Positions 15,704 through 23,797 of a DNA stretch of 27,951 nt are shown here, one piece after another. The translations under genes were made by a program, and so were the position numbers. Position 1 is the first letter of the stretch, and each line of letters opens with the position of its first letter. This DNA is from CANKHA01 sp034668825. Lineage in GTDB: Bacteria; Pseudomonadota; Alphaproteobacteria; Rhizobiales; Xanthobacteraceae. Below the pieces are notes generated by a model, which did not search any database, was not told where the DNA came from, and saw only the letters and a list, made by a program, of their open reading frames with translations. The DNA lies in assembly GCA_034668825.1 (NCBI GenBank), contig JAXDOR010000149.1, forward strand, positions 1-27,951, written 5' to 3'.

Positions 15704-17284
15704 ATGACACCGAAGCCAAAGCCAACCGGGCAGGAACGCACCTACGGTTCGCTGGTCGTCGCGCTCGTGATCCTGCTGCTCGCCGGCCTGCCCTTTGCGG
15801 CTTGGCTCGATATGCGCAACCTGTCCGAGAATCTGCTGCGGCGGCAGGCCGATGAGATTGGGCGCATCATCAACGATATGCGGAATTTTTATGCCACCGA
15901 CGTGGTGGGCCGCATCCTCGCGCAGCACGAAGCCGTGCCCACGGCCAATTACCGCAACGTCCCGGGCGGCATCCCGATCCCCGCCACCCTGTCCATCGAG
16001 CTGGGCAACCTGATTACCTCGCGCAACGAAGCAGTGAAGTATCGCTTCGTATCGGACATGCCGTTCACCGGCCGTGAGTCGCACAACCTGGACGCCTACG
16101 AGGCGGGTGCGCTCGCGGCGCTACGACAGGATCCGAAGACCCAGGTCGTGCAGGTTTCGGGATCGATTTTCGATAGCCGTATTCGCATGGCCGGTCCGGT
16201 GCTCATGGGCGCGCCTTGCGTCAACTGCCACAACTCGCATCCAGACAGCCCGAAGCACGACTGGAAAGTCGGCGACGTCCGCGGCATTCAGGAAATCTCC
16301 GTTCAACAGCCAATCGCCGCCAATATCCTGTCGTTCAAATACCTGCTGATGTATTTCGCGCTGGCCGCCGCCATCGGCATCACCTTCATTATCGTGCAGC
16401 GACGGCAACAGCGGACGATCGCCGGCACCAACCAGGAACTCACCGAAGCCAACGATTTCCTCGCCAGCGTTTCCATGAAGATCGCGAAATATCTGTCGCC
16501 GCAAATCTACAAGAGTATTTTCTCCGGCCAGCGTGACGTCACCATCGCCACCGAGCGCAAGAAGCTCACCATCTTCTTCTCCGACATCAAGGATTTCACC
16601 GCCACCGCGGAACGCCTGCAGCCGGAAGATCTCACCGCGCTGCTGAATGAATATCTCACGGCGATGTCGGCGATCGGATTGCAGTATGGGGCGACCATCG
16701 ACAAGTTCATCGGCGATGCCGTGCTGGCCTTCTTCGGCGACCCGGAGACCAAGGGGGTGGCAGAAGACGCGCGTCAATGCTTGCTGATGGCGGTGGCCAT
16801 GCAGAAGCGTATCGCTCAGCTTAACGCCGAATGGCGCAAGCGCGGCGTCGAGAACCCGTTCCGCGTCCGCATGGGGATCAACACGGGTTTCTGCAACGTG
16901 GGCAACTTCGGCAGTGACGACCGCATGGATTACACAATCATCGGCGCCGAGGCGAACTTGGCGGCGCGGCTGCAGTCGATTGCGGAGCCCGGAAGCATCG
17001 TGTTGTCGTATGAAACCTACGCTCTCGTGCGCGACATGGTGCGTGCGCGGCCGCTGGAGCCTATCGCCATGAAGGGCATTAGCCGCAAGGTCGTGCCTTA
17101 TGTCGTCGAGGGACTGGTCGAGGAGTTGCAGCAACGGCCAAGCGTGATCAGTGAATACGCCACCGGTATCGACCTGTTCCTCGATCTCGAAGTGCTCGAC
17201 AAAAAAGCGCTCGAGCGCACCCGGCGGCTGTTGCAGGACGCCATCGCCGCGCTCGATTTAAGAGCGAAGCCGGGAACGACGTAA
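15704..17284 (+). CDS. Membrane adenylate/guanylate cyclase with a periplasmic CxxCH heme-type sensor domain
   Basis: Predicted class III nucleotide cyclase making cAMP or cGMP in response to a periplasmic signal. The 526-aa protein has a first membrane helix (about 16-34), a periplasmic region of the DUF3365/Tll0287 kind with APCVNCHNSHP (Cys172, Cys175, His176; c-type heme motif), a second helix (about 212-231), a short linker and a cyclase catalytic domain from about residue 285. FFSDIKDFT (Asp294) and FIGDAVLAFFG carry the two metal-binding Asp, and GINTGFCNVGNFGSDDRMDYTIIG is the usual core. ATG 15704 directly precedes the basic start MTPKPKPTGQ; the frame also opens at GTG 15644 but lacks family character there. 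A bidirectional terminator follows. Confidence 0.88.
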   Translation: MTPKPKPTGQERTYGSLVVALVILLLAGLPFAAWLDMRNLSENLLRRQADEIGRIINDMRNFYATDVVGRILAQHEAVPTANYRNVPGGIPIPATLSIELGNLITSRNEAVKYRFVSDMPFTGRESHNLDAYEAGALAALRQDPKTQVVQVSGSIFDSRIRMAGPVLMGAPCVNCHNSHPDSPKHDWKVGDVRGIQEISVQQPIAANILSFKYLLMYFALAAAIGITFIIVQRRQQRTIAGTNQELTEANDFLASVSMKIAKYLSPQIYKSIFSGQRDVTIATERKKLTIFFSDIKDFTATAERLQPEDLTALLNEYLTAMSAIGLQYGATIDKFIGDAVLAFFGDPETKGVAEDARQCLLMAVAMQKRIAQLNAEWRKRGVENPFRVRMGINTGFCNVGNFGSDDRMDYTIIGAEANLAARLQSIAEPGSIVLSYETYALVRDMVRARPLEPIAMKGISRKVVPYVVEGLVEELQQRPSVISEYATGIDLFLDLEVLDKKALERTRRLLQDAIAALDLRAKPGTT

Positions 17285-17317
17285 CCGGGCTCGCTTATAC
17301 AATCCGCGCAGGCACGA

Positions 17318-17343
17318 AAAAGCCCGGCACGAGCCGGGCTTTT
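17318..17343. terminator. Bidirectional hairpin terminator
   Basis: AAAAGCCCGGC-ACGA-GCCGGGCTTTT, a perfect 11-bp stem with A and T runs, lies between the convergent cyclase and DUF1236 genes and should serve both. Confidence 0.88.
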
Positions 17344-17368
17344 CCATTGAAGGCTATCGACCGGTCAA

Positions 17369-17776
17369 CTATTCGATGACCTGAATGATGCGGTGGGTCC
17401 GCGGATCGACCAACACGGTGCGGTTATTCACCACCGTGTAGCGATAGTCGCGTGCGCCATATTCCGCCGGCACCTCGTAGTAGGTGACGCCCGAAGACGG
17501 CAGTTCCGCACCGACGCGAACGTCGGAGCTATAGGTGTAAGACGTGGGGCGCTGTTTCACGACGTATTCGCGGAACCGCGGACGGGTTTCGTCGGAGATG
17601 CCACCAACAATGGCGCCGCCAACGCCGCCGACCACCGCGCCTACCGGGCCGCCAACAATAGCGCCGCCTACCGCACCGGCGGCAGCCCCACCGGCGGCGC
17701 CGCCCTGAGCTTGGGCAGCCAGCGGCAACATCACGGCGCCGAGAACGGCGCCCGCCATCAGGATTCGATTTTGCAT
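17369..17776 (-). CDS. Secreted DUF1236-type protein
   Basis: The 135-aa product has a signal peptide (about 1-23, ending LAAQAQ), a Gly/Ala-rich middle (GGAAAGAVGGAIVGGPVGAV) able to insert in membranes or pack as a glycine zipper, then a C-terminal part with VGAELPSSGVTYYEVPAEYG and YRYTVVNNRTVLVDPRTHRI, the DUF1236 signature. Its function is unknown; such proteins are abundant in Bradyrhizobium relatives. AAGGAA lies about 7 nt before ATG 17776. It shares a terminator with the convergent cyclase gene. Confidence 0.85.
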   Translation of the reverse strand: MQNRILMAGAVLGAVMLPLAAQAQGGAAGGAAAGAVGGAIVGGPVGAVVGGVGGAIVGGISDETRPRFREYVVKQRPTSYTYSSDVRVGAELPSSGVTYYEVPAEYGARDYRYTVVNNRTVLVDPRTHRIIQVIE

Positions 17777-17898
17777 AAAATGTTCCTTCCTAGGCCGGCG
17801 GCCACGTGGACGCCACGCTTCGCAACCAACGCCGAACCGGCGGCAAGGTTCCGGGGGCGGTGGGGCGGGTGCACCTTAGGATGGATGCCGGGTGCGGC

Positions 17899-18306
17899 TT
17901 ACAGCTCGCCCTGGCGCTCGAGATGGCGGCGCAGTAGCAGCATGTTGCGGCGGTTGGATTTCCACATCACGTCGAAGGCGTCGCCGAGCAGCGGCACCGC
18001 GCCGACCACGCCGTCGATCGCGACATTGGCGAGCATCCGCGCGATCAGGTGACCGGGGGCGCCGAGCGCGCGGGCCTCGTTGACGATCCAGAGCGACACC
18101 GCGGTGGTCAGCGCGTCGCCCACCACGGGGACGAGGCCGACGAGGGCATCGAAGCCGAAGCGGATATCGGTGCCGGGGATAATGAACGCGGTGTCGAGCA
18201 AAGCCGCCAGCGCATCCAGCCGCGCAATACGCTCGGCGCGCGAGCGCGGCCGCGACAGGTCGAAGTTGAAATCGCCGAACTTGTCGCGGGTGTCGTATCT
18301 GGCCAT
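17899..18306 (-). CDS. DUF4112 membrane protein
   Basis: The 135-aa product matches the DUF4112 pattern: RIARLDALAALLDTAF, IPGTDIRFGFDALVGLVPVVGD, MLANVAIDGVVGAVPLLGDAFD and WKSNRRNMLLLRRHL. Two hydrophobic stretches suggest membrane association; the role is unknown. ATG 18306 (MARYDTRDKFGDF) is chosen; GTG 18327 would add seven residues. Neither has a good Shine-Dalgarno. Confidence 0.85.
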   Translation of the reverse strand: MARYDTRDKFGDFNFDLSRPRSRAERIARLDALAALLDTAFIIPGTDIRFGFDALVGLVPVVGDALTTAVSLWIVNEARALGAPGHLIARMLANVAIDGVVGAVPLLGDAFDVMWKSNRRNMLLLRRHLERQGEL

Positions 18307-18360
18307 GACCGCCAGATGGGAACGCACCGGCGCCGGCGCAAGACCGTGCCGGAGGCCAGT

Positions 18361-18573
18361 CTACTCGGCGAGATCGCTGGGGAAGGCCACGGCGACGGTG
18401 TCGATGCCGGCCGCGGCAGCCGTGCGCGCGGCGTCGGCGCTGGGCGCCTGGATCGCCATCAAGGCAATGATCACCGCCATGATGGCACCGAGACTGAGCG
18501 CGGCGCGCGCCGGCGACGCATGTTCGTCGGACAGGGAAGACGGCTGCGGGTTATTGACGCTGACGTTGGACAT
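18361..18573 (-). CDS. Small single-span membrane protein, unknown
   Basis: A 70-aa product from ATG 18573, with GGAG about 6 nt upstream. The first 23 residues are polar (MSNVSVNNPQPSSLSDEHAS), followed by one membrane helix (ALSLGAIMAVIIALMAIQA) and an Ala-rich tail. The reading frame continues upstream to 18843, but crosses a terminator and a different gene, so that extension is not credible. No family recognised. Confidence 0.6.
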   Translation of the reverse strand: MSNVSVNNPQPSSLSDEHASPARAALSLGAIMAVIIALMAIQAPSADAARTAAAAGIDTVAVAFPSDLAE

Positions 18574-18652
18574 GCGCGCTCCGTTTGGTTTCGACCGCGC
18601 TCCTATAAGCCGCCGCGCGCTAAAATCCGGTGTGAACATTTCCGCTAATTTG

Positions 18653-18681
18653 AATAAAAAAAACCCGGCGCGCGGCCGGGC
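18653..18681 (-). terminator. Terminator for the 77-aa gene
   Basis: On the minus strand CCCGGC-CGCGC-GCCGGG (18664-18680) is followed by a run of about eight T, a classic intrinsic terminator. It lies about 85 bases past the stop at 18765. Confidence 0.82.
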
Positions 18682-18764
18682 TTGAAGGTGAGGGTTGTTA
18701 TCCGGAACCCTTCCGGAGCGGACTTCGGTAGCGCGCCTGGCATTGGCGCCAGGACGCAGCGATG

Positions 18765-18998
18765 CTACCTGCCGTCCGCCGGCCACTCCGCTGCAAGGCC
18801 GTCCGCCGCCGCGGTCAGCGCCGCCGATTCCAGCAATTGGCACAGCACCGTGAGGCCGGCGCTGCGCGCGCGATCCGCCAATTCCAGCGCCTTGAGGCCG
18901 ATCTCCTCGGCAACCTCGGCGGGATTTGGCAAGTTCTCGGAATGCGCGCGCCGAGGGCCGTCATGGGCGCGGGATCGAAGGAATGCGAGCCTATCCAT
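18765..18998 (-). CDS. Small hypothetical protein
   Basis: A 77-aa product from ATG 18998 with GAGAGG about 5 nt upstream. The C-terminal half (VAEEIGLKALELADRARSAG and LTVLCQLLESAALTAA) looks like conserved amphipathic helices. The N-terminus is basic. A promoter-like sequence and an intrinsic terminator bracket it, which supports a real gene. Function unknown. Confidence 0.65.
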   Translation of the reverse strand: MDRLAFLRSRAHDGPRRAHSENLPNPAEVAEEIGLKALELADRARSAGLTVLCQLLESAALTAAADGLAAEWPADGR

Positions 18999-19063
18999 GC
19001 ACACCTCTCGCCGCCTGATTCGGAGACTCAGGCGTCAGTAGTTTAACGAAGATTACAACCAGG

Positions 19064-19093
19064 AGGATAGTATTGGTTATCATTGATTGTCAA
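19064..19093 (-). promoter_or_regulatory. Probable sigma-70 promoter for the 77-aa gene
   Basis: On the minus strand TTGACA (19088-19093) is followed after 18 bases by TATCCT (19064-19069), in a locally AT-rich gap. Transcription would start near 19057, about 60 nt before ATG 18998. Confidence 0.45.
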
Positions 19094-19199
19094 ACGGTGC
19101 GCAGTGATACCTGGAGATTGTAAAGGAAATCAGTAGCTTGCGTTCCCAACGGCAATGACTTACCCGGGTTCCAGCCGCAATGCGCGACCCTGGGGCCCC

Positions 19200-19457
19200 A
19201 TGCCTTCCCGCGAGAAAGCCCGCCCGCTGAAAGCCCGGTTCCGCCGCCTGCGGCAGATCCGGCAGGAACAGCTCGGCTGGGAGATTGTCGACATCCTCAG
19301 CAAGCTGCCGGCCAACAAGCCGAGCATCTCTTCGATCTATCGCCTCGAACAGGGCGAAGCCATCCGTATGTCGAGCGCGCGGCGGGTGTTCGATGTCGTC
19401 AACGCGGCGCTCGACAAGAAGCTCGATCCGGCGAAGGAGCTGGAAGCGAGCTGGTGA
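19200..19457 (+). CDS. Small HTH (XRE-like) DNA-binding protein
   Basis: The 85-aa product (MPSREKARPLKARFRRLRQI) is basic at its start. KPSISSIYRLEQGEAIRMSS reads like helices 2-3 of a Cro/CI fold, followed by ARRVFDVVNAALDKKL. It is likely a small regulator; the target is unknown. ATG 19155 would add 15 residues (MTYPGSSRNARPWGP) with no family character, and neither start has a clear Shine-Dalgarno. It lies 5 bp from the convergent esterase gene. Confidence 0.65.
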   Translation: MPSREKARPLKARFRRLRQIRQEQLGWEIVDILSKLPANKPSISSIYRLEQGEAIRMSSARRVFDVVNAALDKKLDPAKELEASW

Positions 19458-19462
19458 GGCCA

Positions 19463-20362
19463 TCAGCGGCTAAACCTTTTGAAGAAACTCCATAGTACCT
19501 CGGCGCCCTCAAAATCGCGGTTGCGGCCGTCACGCGCCGGCGCTGAGATACTCGGGACTTGGTGGCCGCCGCCGTCAATCCGGTAAAAGGAAATCTCAGC
19601 GCCATCCGTGCAACCGTTGTAGCGCAGGAGATTCACTTTCGTCGGATCGGCCGGATCCAAATGCGGAAGCGCGTCCCCCGCCTCCGCTGAGCAGCCATTG
19701 TGCTGTTTCCAAAACGCGATGGTGTCGGGAACCGACAGTAGCGGCGTCGGGCCGGCGAACTCGCCGTCGTAGGTCTGGGAGGTATCTTTTGTGCCGGCGA
19801 TTACCAGCAGGGGGATCGGCTTTCCAGAGCAATCGGCCCGCTGCTGTTCCGACATGCCGGTAATGAGAGGGGCGACCGCCGCGAGTTCGTTCGACAGCGC
19901 ACAGGCCGCCGCGAAAGCCATCATGCCGCCGTATGAAACACCGGTGAGATAGACCCGGGCGGGATCGGCCGCCGCTTTTTTTATCAGATTGTTGATCATC
20001 GATTTCAAAAAGAAAACGTCGTCAAGCGGCCGGTTGCGTGCGACTGGCATCGGCGACTTGTCCACGGGAACGCCGTAATTCCAGGTGCGGGCAAAGCCGT
20101 CGGGATAGACGACCAGGAAATCTTCCCGATCCGCCACTGCGTTCATTCCCAAATAACGGGTGATATCCAGCGCATCACCGCTCCAGCCATGAAGCGCGAT
20201 CACCAGTGGCCGCAAAGGCGCGTCTTTTCTGAAACCGTGCAGGAAATAGGTGCGGTCGGTGCCATTTATTTTGTGCCGCCATAGATCGTCTGCGCTTGCG
20301 TGCGACGAAAGCAAAAACAGGCTGCCCAAAACCATCGAACAAAGGATCGTGCGGACCTGCAT
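19463..20362 (-). CDS. Secreted esterase, polyhydroxybutyrate-depolymerase-like
   Basis: An exported alpha/beta hydrolase of the PHB depolymerase / feruloyl esterase-like family; the natural substrate is unknown. The 299-aa product has a signal peptide (about 1-24, ending SSHASA), LVIALHGWSGD (oxyanion region), GVSYGGMMAF with the nucleophile Ser, VIAGTKDTSQTYDG with the probable Asp, and GGGHQVPS with the catalytic His. Cys residues (ACALS, RADCSGK, NGCSAE, NGCTDG) may form disulfides after export. GGGGAA lies about 6 nt before ATG 20362. Confidence 0.87.
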   Translation of the reverse strand: MQVRTILCSMVLGSLFLLSSHASADDLWRHKINGTDRTYFLHGFRKDAPLRPLVIALHGWSGDALDITRYLGMNAVADREDFLVVYPDGFARTWNYGVPVDKSPMPVARNRPLDDVFFLKSMINNLIKKAAADPARVYLTGVSYGGMMAFAAACALSNELAAVAPLITGMSEQQRADCSGKPIPLLVIAGTKDTSQTYDGEFAGPTPLLSVPDTIAFWKQHNGCSAEAGDALPHLDPADPTKVNLLRYNGCTDGAEISFYRIDGGGHQVPSISAPARDGRNRDFEGAEVLWSFFKRFSR

Positions 20363-20476
20363 GATAGTTCCCCAATTCCGCCAATCAAACGTTAGGTTGC
20401 AAGCTGCAAAAGCTCTATCTGCTTACATGAGGGCTGGCAATTGCTGGAGCGAGTTGGCAGCGGCGCGCGCCTCGCC

Positions 20477-20773
20477 TCACTCGCCGCCGCCAAGCTTGCG
20501 CCGCGCGCCCCATTGCGCCAGCACCGCCTCCATTTCGGCGGCGACGAAGAAGCGGGCGCTGTCCGGATCGTAGCCTTGCGCCAAGAGCGCGTCGTATTCG
20601 GTGAAGCGGTGGCGCACATAGGCGACGAGCGAGAGCCAGGCGGCATTCTCCGGCGCGGCGACGCGCAAGCCGGGGCTGTCCATGGCGTGATCGGCCACCG
20701 CGCCGAATTCATGGGCGGGAATTTTCGGCGCGAGGCGGCGCAACGCGGCTTCGACGGCGGCGCGGGTCGGCAT
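20477..20773 (-). CDS. DUF2293-type protein
   Basis: The 98-aa product matches the DUF2293 pattern: AALRRLAPKIPAHEFGAVAD, VRHRFTEYDALLAQGYD and ARFFVAAEMEAVLAQWG. Function unknown. ATG 20773 gives MPTRAAVEAAL; the gene is flanked upstream by a dense repeat block. No clear Shine-Dalgarno is seen. Confidence 0.8.
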   Translation of the reverse strand: MPTRAAVEAALRRLAPKIPAHEFGAVADHAMDSPGLRVAAPENAAWLSLVAYVRHRFTEYDALLAQGYDPDSARFFVAAEMEAVLAQWGARRKLGGGE

Positions 20774-20827
20774 GGTGTGTTTGTAGCATGTGACGCCGCC
20801 ACCCTGCCCTCCGCACGTTTGCTTTCA

Positions 20828-20999
20828 CCTCTCCCCGCGTGCGGAGAGGTCGGCGAGAGAAGCGAGCCGGGTGAGGGGGAATCTCCGCGACCGATCTTTT
20901 GGAGAGTCCCCCTCACCATAGCCGATGCTTCGCATCGGCGTTCTTGACATAAAGAACGGCGGCTGAAGGCCGCCTTTGCCCTCTCCCCGCACGCGGGTA
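20828..20999. repeat. Chain of hairpin repeats in the gap before the DUF2293 gene
   Basis: Consecutive hairpins: CCTCTCC..GGAGAGG (20828-20849); a long stem of 17-nt arms at 20870-20886 and 20901-20917, 16 of 17 matching, built on GGTGAGGGGGA; GCCGATGC-TTC-GCATCGGC (20921-20939); GTTCTT-GACATA-AAGAAC (20940-20957); GGCGGC-TGAAG-GCCGCC (20958-20974); and a CCCTCTCCCCGC..GGGTAGAGGG pair ending near 20999. The gap 20774-21026 contains no gene. The pattern is that of nested or composite REP-like units. Confidence 0.8.
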
Positions 21000-21026
21000 G
21001 AGGGAATTTGCGCGGATCACGGCGCA

Positions 21027-21383
21027 TCACCTCGGCCCGTTTTTGAAGGTGGCCGCCCGCCGCTGCAGCGCGCGCGTGAAATGCGCCAGCGAGTCTGCCG
21101 CCTCATCATCGGTCATGGTGCGAGGCGGCAAGGGAGCGGTGCAGGCGCCGGGCGCGTCGCATTGCTGATGACGCTGGCAGGCGCCCTTCGGGCAATTGCG
21201 CCAGAGTTCGAGCAGACTTTCGACCTTGCGGAAGAGCTCCAGCCGGAGCTGATCGAGAGTCCGCTCCTGCGGATCGGCCGTTTCAACGGCCCGCGCGCTG
21301 TCGCCCGGCGCAGGATGTCGCGGCTTGGCTTGGCCGCGATCTGTTTTGTTGGTCCGAATGCGCTGTTTGCTCGACGACGACAT
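21027..21383 (-). CDS. Small Cys-rich conserved-looking protein
   Basis: The 118-aa product starts MSSSSKQRIRTNKTDRG from ATG 21383, with GGAG 7 to 8 nt upstream. After a basic, disordered N-terminus, LDQLRLELFRKVESLLELW forms an amphipathic helix and NCPKGACQRHQQCDAPGAC carries four Cys with His, suggesting a small metal site. Function unknown; similar small proteins occur in Hyphomicrobiales (recalled). The frame extends to 21512, but the Shine-Dalgarno favours 21383. Confidence 0.7.
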   Translation of the reverse strand: MSSSSKQRIRTNKTDRGQAKPRHPAPGDSARAVETADPQERTLDQLRLELFRKVESLLELWRNCPKGACQRHQQCDAPGACTAPLPPRTMTDDEAADSLAHFTRALQRRAATFKNGPR

Positions 21384-21829
21384 GAAAATTCTCCAAAGGC
21401 ATGGGTGATCGTTTCCGCGCGCGAATGCGCCGGGCTTTGCCAAATTCCCCCCACAAAGTGCGAGGGGGTGGAGCGCCGAAAAGCGCACCACGGTCTCCGC
21501 CGGCGCATGCAAGGAGGCGCAACCTGCCTCCCCTCACCTGCCGACGGCCGCGCCCATGACGCGGGCGCGTCGCCTTCCGGCGCTCCACCGCGGCGATTTT
21601 GGGCTTCGGGACCGTGCTTGCAGGCGGGGATGATGGGCATTTCGCCCGCTCTGATCCAGGCGGCTTTCGCCGCCCTTCCTCCCCGCCCTTCCAGCCATTG
21701 AAGGCAGCCCCTCGTAGTAGGGACGGACGGCGACCCGAGGCCTCCCGGTGCCGCGGTTACGAGCCGCGACAGCAGGCGCCGCATCCACTCCGCGTTTCAC
21801 AGCGTCCTGCAGAACGCCCCTCGCGTGGA
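21384..21829. other. Repeat-like region without a convincing gene
   Basis: About 450 bases are open in several frames, which is common in GC-rich DNA, but none shows start signals or family motifs. Short inverted pairs are present, for example CGCGG-TTACGAG-CCGCG near 21760. The translated strings (such as PKSPRWSAGRRRAR and HFVGGIWQSPAHSRA on minus) resemble frames often misannotated in Bradyrhizobium-like genomes, so this is probably a dispersed non-coding repeat. GC falls sharply at about 21835, the likely left edge of the island. Confidence 0.5.
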
Positions 21830-21945
21830 ATGGATGAACATAGGAATATAGTCTTTAGGAATAAAGTCAAGATATCATCTAAATATTTTTGGGCCTACCG
21901 AAAACAGCTTGCCCGCAGATTGCAAACCATGAAATCCTCAACGCT

Positions 21946-21950
21946 GGGGG
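21946..21950 (+). promoter_or_regulatory. Ribosome binding site that selects the Z1 start
   Basis: GGGGG, continued by A, lies 8 nt before ATG 21959. The in-frame ATG 21929 and ATG 21830 have no comparable signal. Confidence 0.55.
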
Positions 21951-21958
21951 ATAGACTG

Positions 21959-23797
21959 ATGCCAATTGACTTTGAGCGCTTGAGGAATATCGCAGCAGAA
22001 AATAATAGGTATGAGGTCCAACTTTCGCGTCTGCGGGATGCCGGCAAACAAATATCCTGCATCACCGATGCGGTCGAAAAGTCGTTAGATAATATCGAAG
22101 CGAAAGAACGATCATTTGTCATCTACGGTGAGCCGCAAAGCGGAAAAACCGAGATGATGATATGTTTAACTGCAAGACTAGTAGATTCTGGATTCAGCGT
22201 CGTAGTGCATCTGCTGAACGACAGCGTTCAACTGCTCCAGCAGAACTTAGAAAGATTTCAGCGTTCAAGACTTGCTCCCGCTGCTAAAAATTTCGCCGAA
22301 GTGTTAGATCCAGATATCTCGTTGCGAACGGGGCAACATGTGATTTTTTGCAAGAAAAACACTCACGATTTAAAGCGTCTTAACGAGAAATTGGCCACCG
22401 TAAAATCTAAAGTTATTATCGACGACGAAGCGGACTTTGCGACGCCAAACTCGAAAATCAACCGCGGCGAAGTGACCAAGATAAACAAGTTGGTCGGCGA
22501 CCTGCTGGGTTCTTCTGGAATATACATCGGAGTGACGGCCACACCAGCGCGACTGGACCTTAACAACACCTTCAACAACAACAACGAAATCTGGGTGAAC
22601 TTTCCTCCTCACCAGGAGTACACAGGTCAAGATGTTTTCTTTCCAGTAGCCACTCAGGCGAGCCAATACAATCTGAAGTTATTGCCGGACGCTCACGACG
22701 GGCCGAAATATTTGCGGGAGGCGCTCTATCGATTTCTTGTACGCGTGGCATCTATCAATCTAAGTCGTGGTCACGAAGAAAACTTCTCTATGCTGGTTCA
22801 CACTAGCGGCAAGAAAATTGATCATAAAGCTGACAAGAAGCCTATCGACGATGCGTTCCAGGCCCTAGGCGACCCTCATTCACCAAAATTTATAAAGGCT
22901 GCCACTGAAATCAAAACTATCGCTGACTCACTTTACGGACCCGAACAGGCAAATCGAATATTAGATTATGTCGTCGCGAACAAAGATCGTTACAACGTAA
23001 TAATTTTAAATAGCGAGCGCGACAAGAATACTGACTTTAAGTCAGCGACAAACCCATCGGCACTCTTCACCTTTATAATTGGAGGAAATATCGTTTCTCG
23101 CGGCGTGACGTTCGACAACTTGCTTTCAATGTTCTTCACCCGCGACTCAAAACATAAACTTCAGCAGGATACCTATATCCAACGCGCTCGAATGTTTGGG
23201 TCGAGAAAGGCATATCTGCAATATTTTGAGCTCACAATTCCTAACCAGCTCTACGTTGATTGGCACAAGTGTTTTGTATTTCATAAGCTTGCGCTGGAGG
23301 CAATTAGGGCCGGATTGGGATCGCCAGTTTGGATAGGCGACCAGCGGATTTCGACCGTAGCACCCGCCAGCATAGATCAGGCAAATGTTGCGCTTGATAG
23401 GGGTGAAATGTCATTTCGGCTTTTTGATTACGATCCGCGAGTGGCCAATGTCATCGACTCTGGAGGATCGTCACTGACCAAACTCGGCGAAATTCAGCAT
23501 TTTATCGGCGATAAGGCGCTGCCGGATTATCTCCTACGTTATGTCGAAATAACGTCACAGGATGATCAATCCATCGCGATTCATCAGCCTGCCAGTATAG
23601 AAGGCTACAAGGAAGCGGAGGGCCTTGATAAAAGCAAAATTGAACGCCGAAGGGGATTTTTCGGCAAATCCCAGCGTGAAAAGTTTCCAAACGCGACGCA
23701 TCACTTTGCCATTTTTCACAACGGAAAGGGTAAGGCTCGAATGGTTTACAAATTTGTTGGAAACATCGCTTTTATCAAGAATCTAAAACATGTCTGA
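21959..23797 (+). CDS. Z1-domain superfamily-2 ATPase/helicase-like protein
   Basis: Z1 proteins are SF2-type ATPases described beside DNA methylases in restriction-like systems with MutL/MORC-type ATPases. The 612-aa product has YGEPQSGKTEM (Walker A, about 57-64), VIIDDEADFAT (Walker B, about 152-162), YIGVTATPARL (motif III, about 189-198), IIGGNIVSRGVTFDNLLSMFF (motif V-like, about 372-391) and DTYIQRARMFGSR (motif VI-like, about 404-416). It should couple ATP hydrolysis to movement on or remodelling of DNA. ATG 21959 has GGGGG upstream; earlier in-frame starts at 21929 and 21830 cannot be excluded. It overlaps the next gene by 8 bp. Base composition is much lower in GC than in its neighbours (24 G/C of 60 at 22141-22200), a sign of transfer. 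Confidence 0.85.
   Translation: MPIDFERLRNIAAENNRYEVQLSRLRDAGKQISCITDAVEKSLDNIEAKERSFVIYGEPQSGKTEMMICLTARLVDSGFSVVVHLLNDSVQLLQQNLERFQRSRLAPAAKNFAEVLDPDISLRTGQHVIFCKKNTHDLKRLNEKLATVKSKVIIDDEADFATPNSKINRGEVTKINKLVGDLLGSSGIYIGVTATPARLDLNNTFNNNNEIWVNFPPHQEYTGQDVFFPVATQASQYNLKLLPDAHDGPKYLREALYRFLVRVASINLSRGHEENFSMLVHTSGKKIDHKADKKPIDDAFQALGDPHSPKFIKAATEIKTIADSLYGPEQANRILDYVVANKDRYNVIILNSERDKNTDFKSATNPSALFTFIIGGNIVSRGVTFDNLLSMFFTRDSKHKLQQDTYIQRARMFGSRKAYLQYFELTIPNQLYVDWHKCFVFHKLALEAIRAGLGSPVWIGDQRISTVAPASIDQANVALDRGEMSFRLFDYDPRVANVIDSGGSSLTKLGEIQHFIGDKALPDYLLRYVEITSQDDQSIAIHQPASIEGYKEAEGLDKSKIERRRGFFGKSQREKFPNATHHFAIFHNGKGKARMVYKFVGNIAFIKNLKHV

Noticed and set aside
16121..17134. 337-codon minus-strand open frame
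   Set aside because: Antisense to the cyclase catalytic region with no recognisable motif.
20820..21000. Possible CRISPR array
   Set aside because: The repeated elements are inverted hairpins of differing sequence, not evenly spaced direct repeats, and no cas genes are present.
20392..21030. 212-codon minus-strand open frame across the repeat block
   Set aside because: It runs through the hairpin repeats and overlaps the DUF2293 gene in another frame.
21690..21830. Possible tRNA remnant or attachment site at the left edge of the island
   Set aside because: CGCGG-TTACGAG-CCGCG looks like a T arm at first, but the loop is not TTCGA and no acceptor or matching direct repeat was found near 25800.
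21599..21958. N-terminal extension of the Z1 protein
   Set aside because: The first part is GC-rich, low-complexity and shared with the repeat region; no start signal. ATG 21959 has a Shine-Dalgarno.
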